Assembly (NCBI GenBank): GCA_026874595.1
Contig: CM049307.1
Span: 24,092,362-24,156,361, forward strand
Direction of reading: 5' to 3'
Length of the DNA stretch: 64,000 nucleotides
Source of the DNA: Sipunculus nudus
Taxonomy: Eukaryota > Annelida > Sipuncula > Golfingiida > Sipunculidae
Positions 11,501-25,100 of this stretch are shown piece by piece. How positions within the stretch are numbered: the stretch's first letter is position 1; the number at the start of each line of letters is the position of its first letter. Under the pieces are notes generated by a model, which was given only the letters and a program-made list of their open reading frames with translations, did no database searches and was not told the origin of the DNA. Position numbers and translations under genes: made by a program.

Positions 11501-14500
11501 TAAATGTAATATATTCACTTTGGACTACTTTCACATCAATCTACACACTAGACACAGTAGGAATCTAGATTAATATTATCAACTGCATCTTTGTCTATCA
11601 TTAATTTCCTTCATATGATCCCTAATGATTAGTAATGAATAATATGATTTATTTTTTTTTATCATTAAAATTTAACTGAAAAATACCATAGGTGACTGCA
11701 TGGCGTTATTTGGAATAACACTGACATTCTATCCATCCATACAAGATTCTTACATCATCAGTAACTGCAAGTTAATTTTTCTGTTACTCATCAACTAACA
11801 AATTCCTTTTCTATTAATTTTTATTTAATTTGTTATAAAAAAAATACAAAATTATTAATTTATTGTTTATTGTTATGTTGTTTTTCAAAACAACTACTAA
11901 ATGAGTTGGGTTGGACACCTGGATCAACTGTGGCTGGGCATTAGCTGCCTGGCTGCCTCAGTGTATGCTTCGCTCAAGCATGCATAATCTGATGAAAGGT
12001 CAACAAGGTCAACATACAGATGACTGAAGAGGGGCTGGATTGAGCCTGGGTCTGACATGGTCTCATAAAAACATTAATAAAAGCTACAATATTTGGCCAA
12101 TTTCTTTCAGCTTTCTAAACTACAAAGATGAAATCCTTATGTGTGCATGATATGAAAATTATAACAACAGTGCTCTCAGGAAACAAACGTGCAAAGGTCA
12201 ATGTTGGGCAAAATTTAAGGTACCGGTACTAATTTTATATTTATACTAATAACTAAAATTCAGAACTAATTTTTGGTATTCAATTGAATCTTGATTAAAT
12301 AATGTTACATCCCTGACAAAAAATCTCTAGCTTCAGCAATCCTCTTGTTATGGGAGTAAATATATTTCTTGATTTTTTAAAAAGTGCATTATGTTTGGGC
12401 CCATAACTTAAAACAATTACGCAATACTGACATCATTTCTGGCATGTGCATAGCGGATGTATAGAAAAATATGTATATTATATATGATCAAAGTCAGATC
12501 TGTGGTTTTTATATTAGGCAGTCTTATAGTGTAACAATGGGTTTTTAATGGAAAAATGAAGTTTTTCATTAATATTTCGAAGGATTTAAGTCCTAGTGAT
12601 CAAATTCTTGGCTTGGTAGGGGATTTTGGAGACTAACTGTATGCCGAATTTAAGGAACTTAGAGCTGAAGCTGGGGAGCTGAGCTCTAGCAAACTGCATA
12701 ACACTAGCTTGATGTAAACAATATGTGACATGGTGCTTGAAAACTTGAATAAAATCTACAGTTTTTGATCAACTGGTTTCAAATTTTTGGTGTTAACAGA
12801 CAAAATACTAACAAAAACATGCTGTGAAAATTAACTCCACAGTAATTACAGGAAAAAAACGGGCCATGGTCAAACTTGGGCAAAATTTAAGGTACCAATT
12901 TTATATTTTAGGCCAATATTTAAAAAAATTTAAAAGATTTTGACCTAATTTTTGGTATACAATTAAATTTTGATCAATTAAAGTTGTATTACTGAAAAAA
13001 AGTCCCTAACTTTAACACTTTTGGTCTTAAGTGACCAAATATCTTTCCTGATTTTTTTACAAAGTCCATTATGTTTGGGCCCATGACTTTAATTTCTGGC
13101 ATCTTCATAGGAACTATATATAGGAATATTTATGGGAAAAATGAAGAAAACCAGAGTGGTTTTGATATTAGGCAGTCCTGAAGTGTGAAAATAGATTTCT
13201 AATTAAAAATTGAGGTTTTTCCTTAATATCTCGAAGGAACGAAGTCCTATTGACCTATTTTTTGGCATTGGTAGGAGATTTTGGGGACATCTAACTGTAT
13301 GGCGAATTTCAGATTCGTAGGTCCAATGGTGTTGAAACGTGCCAGTCTTACGACGGACATCCGGACGGCCCGACAGACGGACGGTCGACGGACAATGGAC
13401 CACGACTATAGCTCAGATGACTTATAGTCAGCTGAGCTAAAAAATCATTATTAAACTAGAATTTCTTGGCACCGCAGGTGCCAGAGTATCCCCAGACATA
13501 GTATCCCCCCCCCCCCCTTCTTTAAGAATAGGCCCCAATTGTCAAGTTTGAAATCTATACATCAATAAAAGCAGGAATTATCATCCAGAAACTAATTTTT
13601 TGACAGATGTCTCCTGTGGCCTCGACCTTTGACCTTGTGACCCCTAAATTGATATTTATCATCCACTTTTATATATAAATCAATAGAGGTCTAGATTTAT
13701 TGATGGGCCATATATAAGTAAGGTTTTGAAATCCATATATTAATCCAAGCTTGAATTATCATCTCGGGAACTAATTTTTGGACAGATGGCTCCTGTGACC
13801 TTCACCTTTGACCTTGTGACCTCACAATTGACAGGCGTCTTCCTCTCTTGGCAGGTGAACTATATGTGCAAGATGAAAGATCTGAGATGAAATGCATCCA
13901 CATCTTTTTAAAGATGTGTGCTGTGACCTTGACCTTTGACCTCATGACCCCAAAATCAATTCAGGTCTTGCTTTTCCAATGGGACATATACAAGTCAAGT
14001 TTGAAATCCATACATCAATAAAAGCAGGAATTATCATCCAGACACTAATTTTTGGACACATCGTTCCTGTGACCTTCACCTTTGACCTTGTGACCTCAAA
14101 ATTGATAGGGGTCTTCCACGCTTGGCAGGTGAACTATATGTGCAAGATAAAAGATCTGAGATGAATTGTTTGGCTGAAAATGCATCCACAATCTTTTTAA
14201 AGATGTGTCCTGTGACCTTGACCTTTGACCTCATGACCCCAAAATCAATTCAGGTCCTGCTTTTCCAATGGGTCGTATTCAAGTCAAGTTTGAAATCCAT
14301 ACATCAATAAAAGCAGGAATTATCATCCAGAAACTAATTTTTGGACAGATGGCTCCTGCGACCTTCACCTTTGACCTTGTGACCTCAAAATTGATTGGGG
14401 TCTTCCTCTATAGGCAGATGAACTATATGTGCAAGATGAAAGGTCTGAGCTGAAATTTTGGCTGAAAATGCATCCACAATCTTTTTAAAGATGTGTCCTG

Positions 14501-17500
14501 TGACCTTGACCTTTGACCTCATGACCCCAAAATCAATTGGAGTCTTGCTTTTTTAATGGGACATATATAAGTCAAGTTTGAAATCAATACATCAATAAAA
14601 GCAGGAATTATCATCCAGAAACTAATTTTTTGACAGATAGCTCCTGTGGCCTTGAACTTTGACCTTTTGACCCCAAAATTGATATGGATCATCCACTATT
14701 CACAAGTGAGCTATATATTCAAGATGGAAGACCTGGGATGAAAGTTTGGCTAAAAATGCATCCACAGTATCTTTTAAGATGCGAGTCCAGTGACCTTGAC
14801 CTTTGACCTCATGACCCTAGTACCTGTAGGGTTCTTACTTTAGTGGTGGGCCTTACATAAGTCATGTTTGAAATCCATATGGCTATCAACACTGGAGATA
14901 TCATAAGAGAAGAGGTGTGTGATTTTCACCAAATATGGACACATTAAAGGTCAAGGCCACTCTCATGGTAAAGGTCATGACCCAAATGTAAATAGACCTC
15001 ATCCCAAAACCCATCTCTCTACATGTGCATAATATGAAAGAAATCTGTCCATTAGTTTTTGACTTATAATGCTTACAGTACTGTCAAGTGGCAATTATGG
15101 GGGTATTAAAAGGCTTAAAAACAAGAAAAGGATAAAAGGTGGCGCCACCAGTTTCCGGTATATCACAAGGCTATCCAAGATCTTCGTTCGATCACCTTGA
15201 TTTTTGGACCAGTCCATGCAAGCTTACTTGAGATATTTAAGAATTTGTGTTATTTTCAGCAAAAATGGACCTATTCAAGGGACGGTCATGAAACCATAGT
15301 ATCCCGACTTTGTCTGGGGATACAATAATCTTTTTCTTTTATGAACAAAGTGCTGCCATCTATAGATTGGTGTAATACATGTGTGTTTTACATTTCAGGT
15401 TGCAAGACACATGTGAAGGGTGCTGAGAAAAATGACAACTGCGTGCATGTTAAAATGATATATACTGGTCAGAATCTAATAATAAGTTAATGTACAGGCA
15501 TAGTTAATACCTACATAAACTGATAAACTAGAATACAGGTAGTCAACAAGCGACTACGTGTATCCACCAAAATCAGAGTAGGACGGATGAAGTGAGGCAT
15601 GGATTGAGTGGCAAGGGGAAATAAGAGTTAGATGTGGTACATATTAGCATGGATGTCTGCCATGTGAACATGATATTAGGTGGCACCTGTCATTTGAACA
15701 AGTACCTATCCAAGATGTATACACATGCAAATTTTCAGGTGGAAAAGTCAAACCACTGCTGAGATATGAGTGATTTTATCCCACAGCAGACAAACAGATG
15801 GACTCTGTGCAAAAATGGTTGCAGGTGGTGCCACCAGTTTCTTGTATGATAAAGAGCTATGTGAGATCCAAACACATGCATCACTTCAGGTAGGTACGTC
15901 AAACCAGTCTGGAGATATTAGCATGGATATCTGCAGCATGAAGGTGAATGTAGGTGGTGCCAACTGTCATCAAATCAAGAAAGCTATCCAGGATGTATAA
16001 GCATGCCAAGTTTCAGGTGAATAAGTCGAACCACTGCTGAGATATGAGTGATTTTATCCCACAGCAGACAAACAGATGGACTCTGTGCAAAGATGGTTGC
16101 AGGTGGCGCCACCAGTTTCTTGTATGATAAAGAGCTATGTGAGATCCAAACACATGCATCACTTCAGGAAGATAGGTCAAACCAGTCCAGAGATATAAGC
16201 ATGGATGTGTGCAGCATGAACGTGAACATAGGTGGCGATACCTGTCATAAAATAAAAAAAGCTATCAAGGATTTATACGCATGCCAAATTTCAGGCGAAT
16301 AAGTAAAAAAACTGTCGAGATATGAGTGATTTTAACCCAAGTCAAATGAACAGATGGACGCTGTGCAAAAATGGTTGGTGTCACCACCTGTTTTGTGTAT
16401 GATAAAGAACTATGTGAGATCTTAACACATGCAAATTTTTAGGAAGCTATGTCAAACCGGTCTGGAGATATTAGCATGGATGTCTGATGTATAAACATGA
16501 ATATAGGTGGTGCCATCTGTCATAATTTTATAATTTCATTTGAAGAAAGCTATCCAGGATGTATAGGCTTGCCGAATTTCAGGTGAATTAGTCAAACCAC
16601 TGCAGAGATATGAGTGATTTTAACCCATGGCAGAAAAAACATTTGTGTAAAAAAATTTTTCCTGATTGTTCAAACAAGTCCAAAGTTATGTGGGTTAATG
16701 TGTAAAAAACAGATGCACAGATGGACGCACTGGAGAGAGGAAAGGTCGGAGGTCAACGCCAAAAGGTTGGGCACCAGTTCACATATGACCAAAAAATTTG
16801 TGTAAGTATCAGAAAAATCGGTCCAGTAGTCTCAGAGGAGTTCTTCGGAAACTAATGCAGCGGCGGCGGCTTAACCCAGTATCAGCAAAACTTTGTTTTG
16901 GCGGATACAATAATTGCTTATATATCATACATTGCAGGCCTGTATGAGTACTTTGAGTCCTGAGTATACAGAATAACTTAAGTAACTAAGGTAATCCTTC
17001 CAGGAATTCTACAGTATAATTTACTTACAAACATTTCCTACAGAGTTAAACTATTTAGTTAAACATAACTGTTCATCCATCACTGGATGCAGGACAAGTC
17101 TTTTTCACAGGCAAAGCTGCTGAATCTGAGGCCTGACAATAAGGGAATGTTATTACCATAAAACTACCATAAACCAAATATTTACTGATGCACAGATTTA
17201 ATGAGATTTTCAATTAAAGGAAAAGACAACAAGGAAGGAACATGAAGCTAGCTGCTGTAAAAATGCCAATACTAAAAGTTCCATAGCAAGCACAACCGTC
17301 TGACATCAGAGCCAAGGTACTGTGCCATGAGTGCAACTGCACTGTAGAACATGTTCCAATAAAAATTGATTGTTATTAGCTTTAGGCATGATTAAATAGC
17401 TGCAAATACAAACAGTACATGATTTCATATACATAACATCAGTATGTGGATCCCAGTGCTTATTCAAGACACAATTATTACTCTGACATTTCATGCACCA

Positions 17501-17572
17501 CATCCACAAACAAATGAAGCAAAATGAAAAAAAATATTGTGTTTCACATGAACAAAATTTGTCAGGCCCGTA

Positions 17573-17632
<60 letters not shown>

Positions 17633-17650
17633 TAAAAAAGCCTTGCTTCT

Positions 17651-17722
<72 letters not shown>

Positions 17723-19077
17723 AGGTAACAGAGAATGTGTTATCAGTAAATACACATATTTCCTTAAACTTTCAGTAAATATGTGAAGTTCCTAATTCAC
17801 TCAGGAAATACTTGAATTTCCTGAGATTAGAGGGTCTTCTCTACCAAGATTTTTCTTGAGGTTTTCTGTAAATGTATATAAAACTTCATTTTATCAAGTG
17901 TGGCAGTGGAGGACTATCTTCTTTGGAGATGGCACAGGTGACTTGCTCACCATGATCTATACTTGATGGGTTTCATGGAGGTTTGGATACAGACCACTGA
18001 TCCAAACAGTTGATCCCTCCCGTGATAGTGGTTCCATGTACAAGATTTCACAATAAATATTAAGGTCAGTTTGTGGTGGACACCAGTTTATCTTGAACAC
18101 TCTGACCAGTAAGATGTCATCAGACAATCCTGTGTTTAGACAGGCACTACTGAAGAAACATGGACAGGGTAAAACTGTAATAAGAGCAAAAGCAGAATAC
18201 ATGATGTGAAATCAGCAGCTGCACGGTGCAGTACTGAGTGCAGGAAGTAGAGCCTGGAGTTGAGTTAGCCACATCAATGCAGCTGGCTTGGACAAAAAGA
18301 TGGCGGACTTTAGCAGGATGCCAAATTTCTTGGATCTACTCAGCTTGCAACATGTTTGCAGCCTTAAACTGACCTTAAGGCCTATTCATTTCATGATGTT
18401 ACAAAGTATCCATTTAATGCTGCAAAGTATCATTTTATTTTAATATGTTAACTATATAACATGTGACACATTGCATATGTTGTACATTTAACTTGTCTTT
18501 CATTTAATATCGAGTATAGTTTATCCTGGCGGTTTCATGAGCCAACATTTTCATACTTATACAATCACACCATTTCCTTTCAGCGACAAAACAAAAAAAA
18601 AATGACAAAACCTAAATATTTTTTTTCGGGCATTTTAACTTTAAAAGATTTATCTTTTTTTATTTTTTTTCAATCCAATTTGAGCTGCAAAAATTGGCTC
18701 ACTTTGGTTTAATGAAATATTGGCAGCACCTCCTTATAAACTCAGCCTAGCTTGATCTTAACTGGGCTGATGGTGGTGCAATATAGTGGTGGCCCCAGGC
18801 TCTAGTAGGAAGGGTTATTGTTGTCTTGATAAGTTATCATTTGAGATTTTTACAATAATTTTTATACATTAGCATAGAAATCAAAAGTGTAAAGTGAAAC
18901 ATCCCAGTTTAAAAATATCGCCTTCGAAATATGAGAAAGTATATAAACAGAGTATATATTTTTCAACATACACCATAAAAAAAATAAAGTTTTATTAGCA
19001 CAGTATGAAGTCCCATATTCAATATGTACTGTTCAATATTCAATATTAATATCCAATTAAACATTCAACATTATATA

Positions 19078-19112
<35 letters not shown>

Positions 19113-22100
19113 ACTGTATAATCTATATACTATAGAAAAGTGAAACATTGCATATGGGACAGATTATGGAAAACAATATTAGCTAAGTAAGATATCCCAT
19201 TTTGGATACCGTATTTATTCCAGTTTGGCGATCCCTCTTATTTCTCGACCCCAAAAAATATTTTGAAAGCATAATTTCTAAAATGACTCTAATTTCTCGA
19301 CTGCCGACGATGTTTTCTGTCGACGATGTTAAGGTGAAATGCCTCCGTCTCTCACGGGCACCGCAGTATCTGACTAGATTCTTATTACACTGGGCATCCA
19401 CATCAAACTTGCTTCCAATAAAATTTATGAAGATACAAAGATGCGTTTTTCATAATATATAAACATGATAAAGCGTTCAAGAACCAAATTGGGTGTCCGT
19501 GACGAAGCAAACTCGTGTACCATTCCTGGTACGCACGTGCCTCGTGTGCAATTCACGTGGCATCTTCAGCTATAATATTTAGAAAATACTGCAAAGCACG
19601 CGTGGTGGAGCAACTGTAATATAGGTGGAACCGTCATCTTAGTTAAGTTTAAACGACCCCGGTTAGTTTTTGGATGGGTGACCGCGCGTAGCAAACGGGG
19701 CCCGATCGAGGGCACTCGAGCTAGGACCATTTCCGGTCGTGTATATTTTAACGCGCCTTTACTTTCCTATATTTATTCCGTATTATGCAAATAAAAGTTA
19801 TCTGATAATAGGCAGTTATTTTTTATAAAGTCTTCTTCGAACTTGATGCAGCTGCTTGTCCCTTTTCGGCCCGCCGATATCGCCGCCTGGCGGGTTAACT
19901 TGAAACAACTGGTGGTTACATGAGTTGCCGTCTATGTCAAGTGATCGTACCTATACGCGAAGTATTGATCATTTTGTAAAGTGATTGAGCTCAGTTTGAT
20001 TAATCATTTGCGGACTGCGTATAATTCATGTGACGGTTGGAAGCCCGTTTGAAGATAATACTGTTAAGCTAACAAAACAAACTTATATACGACCAAATTA
20101 TCACTCAATTCATATGACCGCTCGAGTGTCAGAGCGGCTCTGCGTCTCTACGGAAGGTTATCAAACCGCATGCCTCTAATATCTCGACCACCGCAAATTC
20201 TGCATGAAGATAATTTGCAAATATCCTCCATTATCTCGACCTCTGAGAAAATTAATTATTTTTAAGTGGTCGCCAAATTAGAATAAATACGGTATATCTT
20301 AGCATATTTAAAAACAAGTGACCCATAAGTCATGACGCTCTGCAGACTAGGAATTTAGACATTCAATAAAGCAATATTATCATCTGAATGCCATATTTTG
20401 TACGTGGTATCCCTTTTCAACTGAAGCATATCTTGAAGGATATGGGTAACAGAGATCTAATTTCAGATTTCCAAGGAGATCTTTCATGGACCTCTCTGGA
20501 TGTTAAGTAAGAAAATTCTGAATGATTTGGATTTGGGCAGTGTTAACTTACGACCGCATCTTTAAAAGTCTCAAAAATAGAGACAAAAAATTGTTTAAAA
20601 ATTTAAAAAAGCCAGGTGGTGCCACTTGTCTTCAGGAAATTATGAAACACTCCATGATCAATATGCATGCAAAGAATCATGGTGAAAAATGCATTAGTTG
20701 TTCAGACAGTGTAGCTTTTGTATCAATTTTTTAATTATTCTTAGGGGTACTTCTGAGCCCCATAGCTCTGAGGATATGGGTAACAGAGACCTAATTTCAG
20801 GTTTTTAAAGAATTTTTCATGGACCTCCCTGGATATAAAGTGAGAAGATTCCTGGTCCAATGGTTAGGATTTGGTGCTTGGTAAATGGACAGACAGAAAG
20901 ACGGACAGACAGCAGGACAGATGGATGATGGACAAAGAGTGATCTTTACAGCTCATATGATTTTCAGTCAGTCGAGCTAAAAATGTAAGATCGAAAAAGG
21001 TCAGTTACTCTGGCAATGCTCGTGTCAGTTTTTACCCAACGCATAAAAAATTTATTTTGATTTCAATAGATATTTAGTGATCTTGAAATCACCCTCTCAA
21101 ACAATTGTTTCAAGAAAATAAGATAATAAAATTAGAAATAAATCCCTTTGTTTTATTGTGTTTTTTACCTGTTTGGTAAGACTATTCTGTGTTTTTTTTT
21201 TTTTTTGTTTTTTTTTAGACTATTCTGTTATGATCATGTTGTTGTAAGGAATTTTGCAATGTGCCAGCTTAGAGTAATTGGTGAACATGTACACATGAGC
21301 ATACCTGACCCAGGTGTTGAATATTGATAATATGAGACCAAGTATTACAATTGGGGATATGGCTTTGTTAATTATATACTTGGATATATCTTATTTAAGA
21401 AAATTGTTTGAATTATTGCTATTACCAGTATGTATACAAAAAGGAAAATCCATCACCACACTGTATGCTGATGATTTTAAAGAAACAGATGTGCCTTTTC
21501 ATTATTCTCAGAGACATCATACTATGTCAATTCAGCTACCTGAATGATGATGATATGATAACCTGATATAATTCGAGGCCATATGTTAGAAAATTTTGTC
21601 CATTTTAATCAAAAAGATATAACATCATAATTCAAAGAAAAGGAAAAAGCTAGGATGTGCATCCTGAGATCTGAGCTCTCCCATAAATTTTCAATGAAAT
21701 TGATTAAGCTGTTCTTCAGATTTAAATAAAGCATGCACACAAACAAAGAGGATCAACCAAGAACAATAAACCTCTGCTGCACACACTGGCAGGGTTATTA
21801 GACAAATTAAAAGATACATTTTATATGCACTCTTTTCACCCATACACATTGTGTCAATTTTTAGGAGTTTTAGGAAATACATATATTTACAGATTATGCA
21901 TATTCACTGTATGTGTATATATATATAAATATATTAATAAATAATAAATATATATTATATGAAAGTGATAAAAGCTTGTTTTTATATACTTTTGTAGTGA
22001 CAAGATAGAGAGAAGAGAGACTATTTAAGTACTCCGATCTTGATTCATGACATTCATACACATAGGCATGTAGTACACATCACCTGCACATCTAGTGACA

Positions 22101-25100
22101 CCTGATATCTGAGACTGGGGAATGAGTGATACACTCAGTTCCAAAAACTGCTACATTCTTTGTTAAGTCTGAACCTTTGGTACTCACTGCTTATCACGCT
22201 GGTGGCAATATATTTATCATGCTTAATAACCCTTGATAAATATCTAAAATAATCCATTATGTGCCATTTATACTGTTTGAAAAGTTTGCATCTATCTTTG
22301 TCATTCCAACTTTAAATGTTTTTAATAAAGAAAAAATCTATGTTCTTATTACAGGCCTTTTCAAAAAGGGGCACCTTCAGAGAATACCAGGATTATAACT
22401 AGGCACCCCATGATTAAAATTCCTGGAAATTCCTGGAACAATGTTAAACTTGATTAACTAGTAAAAAAAAATTTTGCGTCCCATCAAAATACAATTGTTG
22501 TGCATGTTCATCTATATGAACAGCTGTGGCATTTGGATTTTCATCATTTCACTATCATATCAATGAAACTGACAGATGAACATACATACTACACACATTT
22601 TCAAAATACTGATCAAATTTGCATCCTATTAACAGAGGTTACCAACACATTTACTAGACCTGATGTTAAGAATAAATTAAAAAGAGCTATTCTAGAGCAC
22701 TGTGATGCCAAATATAAATTGACCCCATCAACATATATGATAAAGCATTAGACATTCTTGTTTGCTCACTTATTTCATTTGAAAGATTTTATAGTAGTGC
22801 TGACCTCCCAAGAGTGAGTTCAGAATTTCATTTTTGTCTCTGTGCATTAAACATATAAAAACCCCACATTTTTTTAAAGTGTTACTGATGGCATTGGAAA
22901 TGGCAAAGGTAATTCCAGGAAAAGGATAATATTTAATCTAGATAATTATTTGTGATCAAAATAAAAACAAAAAAATAGAATTTGAGTGAGTATAAACAAT
23001 TTCATCAAGTGCCTGGGAATTATTACCAACTTCAGAAAATGAACTTACCATTCAATGCTGTTTTAGGGATTTCTTAAACCATCTAGGCCAGTACAATAGG
23101 AGGCCCTTACAAAAGCCTTCCTGCTCAGACATAATTAATTGGAAATATAAAACACCTAATAATTAATGTACAGCCATACTTCTACTGAACAGGGAATTCT
23201 GAAATGAGTACAGTGCACATGAATTTACAAAGCATACATCAGCAAAAAAATCCATTGGCAAATGTAAAGACCAACCAGATAATTTCCCTGTTTGTTGTTT
23301 CTCATCATTTGGTGTATTCAAATCACAAAAGGGCGGATTGCTTTGAAATCAAATCCATGCATGCTCATAATAAAGGAAACTCCTGAACTGATACTGTACA
23401 CTTTTGAAATATCATTATTTTATACAAGCATTAATTAAATACTTGTATGTCACAGTGATCTAGTTTTAAGTCTGCTGAAAAATCCTACCCAAGATACCTC
23501 AATGCCACATATATGACCTGCTAGACTAATCACTGGATTAACAAATGGTCGTGCATTAAAAAATTTTCTGACAAGACACACTGGCTTATCAGGGGAATTG
23601 CTATAACTTGGTTGATGTGTAAGTCAGATTAGCTAAAATAAAGAACAAGGACACCTTGTAATAAAGAATTAATTTCCATTTATTTGACAAGGAATCACTG
23701 AACAAAAGTTGCCTCTCCTCTAAGACACTAAAATAAATGTTTAAGTTGGCACAGGGCATCAATAATTAAGCATTCAATATGATGAAAATTTCCTGTTTAG
23801 CATAAAAAGAAAAATATCTAAATTTACACCAGCTGAAAGATACATTGCATTAAATGCATGCTTTATTTTTTGTTTACCAGGGAATTCCATTTTCATTTTG
23901 TAAGCCTGAGAGATGTATCCTGTTTCTAGACTACACTGCTGGGGGCTTGATATATCCTAGATCCCGGACATCAGGAACTGAGAGCCAGCAAAATATAATA
24001 CATGGTTATCCACGGTACAGTTATATGATTAAGTACATTCAAAAATGACAAAAGTGATAAATTAGGCCTTCAGGTTTTTCTTGTACAGAGTATTTATATG
24101 TAGCATTCCATGACTATCAGGAATGATCACTGTCATACCAAATCTGCAGGGTTCATTCACCTGTTTCCCAAGAAATGATCCAAGTTAACAGCCCCTGAGA
24201 TGACGATCTTCCTGGCTTATTAACGCTACAAACCAACCATAATTATGAAACCATGACAACCGACCTGGTGACTCTCAGAGCTTCTGAATAACATCAAGTA
24301 AGGTCTCAGATCTGTCCAAGGAGGGTCCATTAAATATATAGTTCCTTATATTACCTTAGTTTGCTCTGGGACAACTTAGCTTACACAGTACTGTATCTGC
24401 TAAAATTTCATGGGTACTATGTTTTCACATGGGTCCCACTGCCATCACTCTATCCATTTCCGTAGAATTTCTTGAAGACCAATGAACAGATTTTTCTGAA
24501 TATCCACATCATAAAAAGATCCACTGAGAAAAGTGCCCAACAAATATTGGTGGTGTACCAACAATTATTTTCCTGTGGTGTCTATCTGTTTGTTTTAGTT
24601 TGTATTATTTAGTGATAATAGTACACATCTCAGGAATGAATTAATGTACTGAGCTGAAACTGTGCATATCCATAGATCTTCAAAAGCTTGTACTTAAGAC
24701 TGGTGGTGCCTATTATTATAGTTTTTCCATTTTGTTGATCCATGTGTTTGTTCTGGGTGAAAAATCACTACTATCTCAGGAGTGTTTCAAAGTATTTGCA
24801 GTATACATCAATGTATTCATCTCAGGATTGGTTTGACATATCTGTCTGGAATTTTGCAAGTGCACAGACCTTAGATATCATAATCTCATATTAAAGCCTG
24901 GTAATACCATGTACAATCATTTTTGCAAAGCGTCCATCCATATATCTGTTTTGGATGTGTCAGTCTGAAATTTTGCATGTTCATTCATCTTAGATAACTT
25001 TATCGTAGACCAGTCTAGCCTTATGCATTAGTAGAGTTAACAATGGATAGTTAACACCATTTCTTTTGCTGTTAGTTCTTTCTAATCACATTTATACTAT

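Noticed and set aside
17493-17786. 97-codon Tyr/Ile-rich ORF
   Set aside because: It translates a (TA)n microsatellite; no coding signal on either side.
19650-19685. Functional 5S rRNA gene
   Set aside because: Only the box A-box C part is recognisable; both ends of the 120-nt RNA are missing.
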